Shown here in pieces: positions 63,759 through 64,000 of a DNA stretch of 64,000 nt. This stretch comes from Thiohalorhabdus sp. Cl-TMA (GTDB taxonomy: Bacteria; Pseudomonadota; Gammaproteobacteria; Thiohalorhabdales; Thiohalorhabdaceae). The translations under genes and the position numbers were made by a program. The stretch lies in NCBI RefSeq assembly GCF_041821045.1, contig NZ_JBGUAW010000010.1:103697-167696 (forward strand). The letters run 5' to 3'. Within the stretch, counting starts at the first letter, position 1; every line of letters begins with the position of its first letter. The notes under the pieces are model-generated. The model was not told the origin of the DNA. It saw only the letters and a program-made list of their open reading frames with translations, and searched no databases.

Positions 63759-63791
63759 AAGCGGCCCGGTATTCCCCGGGCCGCTTTTTTG
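63759..63791 (+). terminator. intrinsic terminator after the M23 gene
   Basis: AAGCGGCCCGG pairs with CCGGGCCGCTT across a short loop and is followed by a run of T residues, 55 bases after the M23 stop. Confidence 0.9.
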
Positions 63792-64000
63792 GTCCAGCCT
63801 GATGCGGAGGAGCCGCGATCCTGGCAGGGGGTGCGTGGTGCTACCTGCTTGGTTGCGCACCGGCATGTTTTGGGGGGCTACGGTAGTCGCCTGCACCTCT
63901 TTCGAAGGCGGCAAGACCTGGACTGGGGTGGACCCATTCCGTTGGACAGTCAGCAGGCCTTGAGAAGTAAACGGGCTTTGGGGGCTCCTCAGGCTTCGGT
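63792..64000. other. window end without a supported gene
   Basis: About 210 bases show no protein-like frame with a good start. A 53-codon plus-strand frame near 63800 lacks a ribosome site and has no recognisable composition. Confidence 0.4.

Overview
This is a GC-rich chromosomal window of a free-living Gram-negative bacterium with no rRNA, CRISPR array or recognisable prophage. Gene order points to the Gammaproteobacteria or a sister lineage. The order yceD-rpmF-plsX-fabH-fabD-fabG-acpP-fabF-pabC-mltG-tmk-holB is collinear with that group, and rluC is divergent from rne as in enterics. The window also has a complete type II secretion (T2SS) operon, ubiB, an outer-membrane lipid-transport (Mla/MCE) locus and a long RNase E. 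I cannot name the species from sequence alone.

Layout. 0.56-12.0 kb: a T2SS operon in canonical order gspC-D-E-F-G-H-I-J-K-L-M-N on the + strand, many genes overlapping by a few bases. 12.0-16.3 kb: ligA, a small BMFP/UbiK-like coiled-coil gene and ubiB. 16.3-22.6 kb (- strand): an SH3/coiled-coil membrane protein, then the mutS-fecR-like-CHASE2 adenylate cyclase run. 22.7-24.6 kb (+): archease and the RNA ligase rtcB. 24.7-29.3 kb: efp (-), a DUF971 protein, a rhomboid protease, uvrC, pgsA, tRNA-Gly and tRNA-Cys.

29.3-38.9 kb is the accessory-looking part, bounded on its left by tRNA-Cys and containing tRNA-Leu. It holds a putative outer-membrane protein, several very small membrane-protein genes, a DUF1737-tailed CxxC protein, and an MCE lipid-transport operon (permease, ATPase, MCE protein, lipoprotein). 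The lipoprotein gene is interrupted by an IS30-family element. Two small exported peptidoglycan-binding-domain proteins follow.

38.9-56 kb: a class V aminotransferase, then a long minus-strand block. Read from its 5' end it is rluC, a HAD phosphatase, yceD, rpmF, the fatty-acid synthesis genes, pabC, mltG, tmk and holB. It continues with ricT, metG, tatD and a phnP-like hydrolase. The ricT-metG pair occupies the place where many gammaproteobacteria carry pilZ. 56.3-58.6 kb: rne. 58.7-64 kb: a small winged-helix-like protein, a probable decayed gene, tRNA-Asn, a ribbon-helix-helix protein next to a large CocE/NonD hydrolase, and an M23 peptidase.

Functionally the window combines envelope export and envelope lipid maintenance (T2SS, Mla/MCE, MltG, M23, PG-binding proteins) with fatty-acid and phospholipid synthesis and with DNA/RNA repair and translation. 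No clearly new defence or biosynthetic system was found. The best leads are the IS30 interruption with its in-frame reconstruction, the BMFP-ubiB pairing, the ricT-metG replacement, and unannotated small membrane proteins of 54 and 27 residues.
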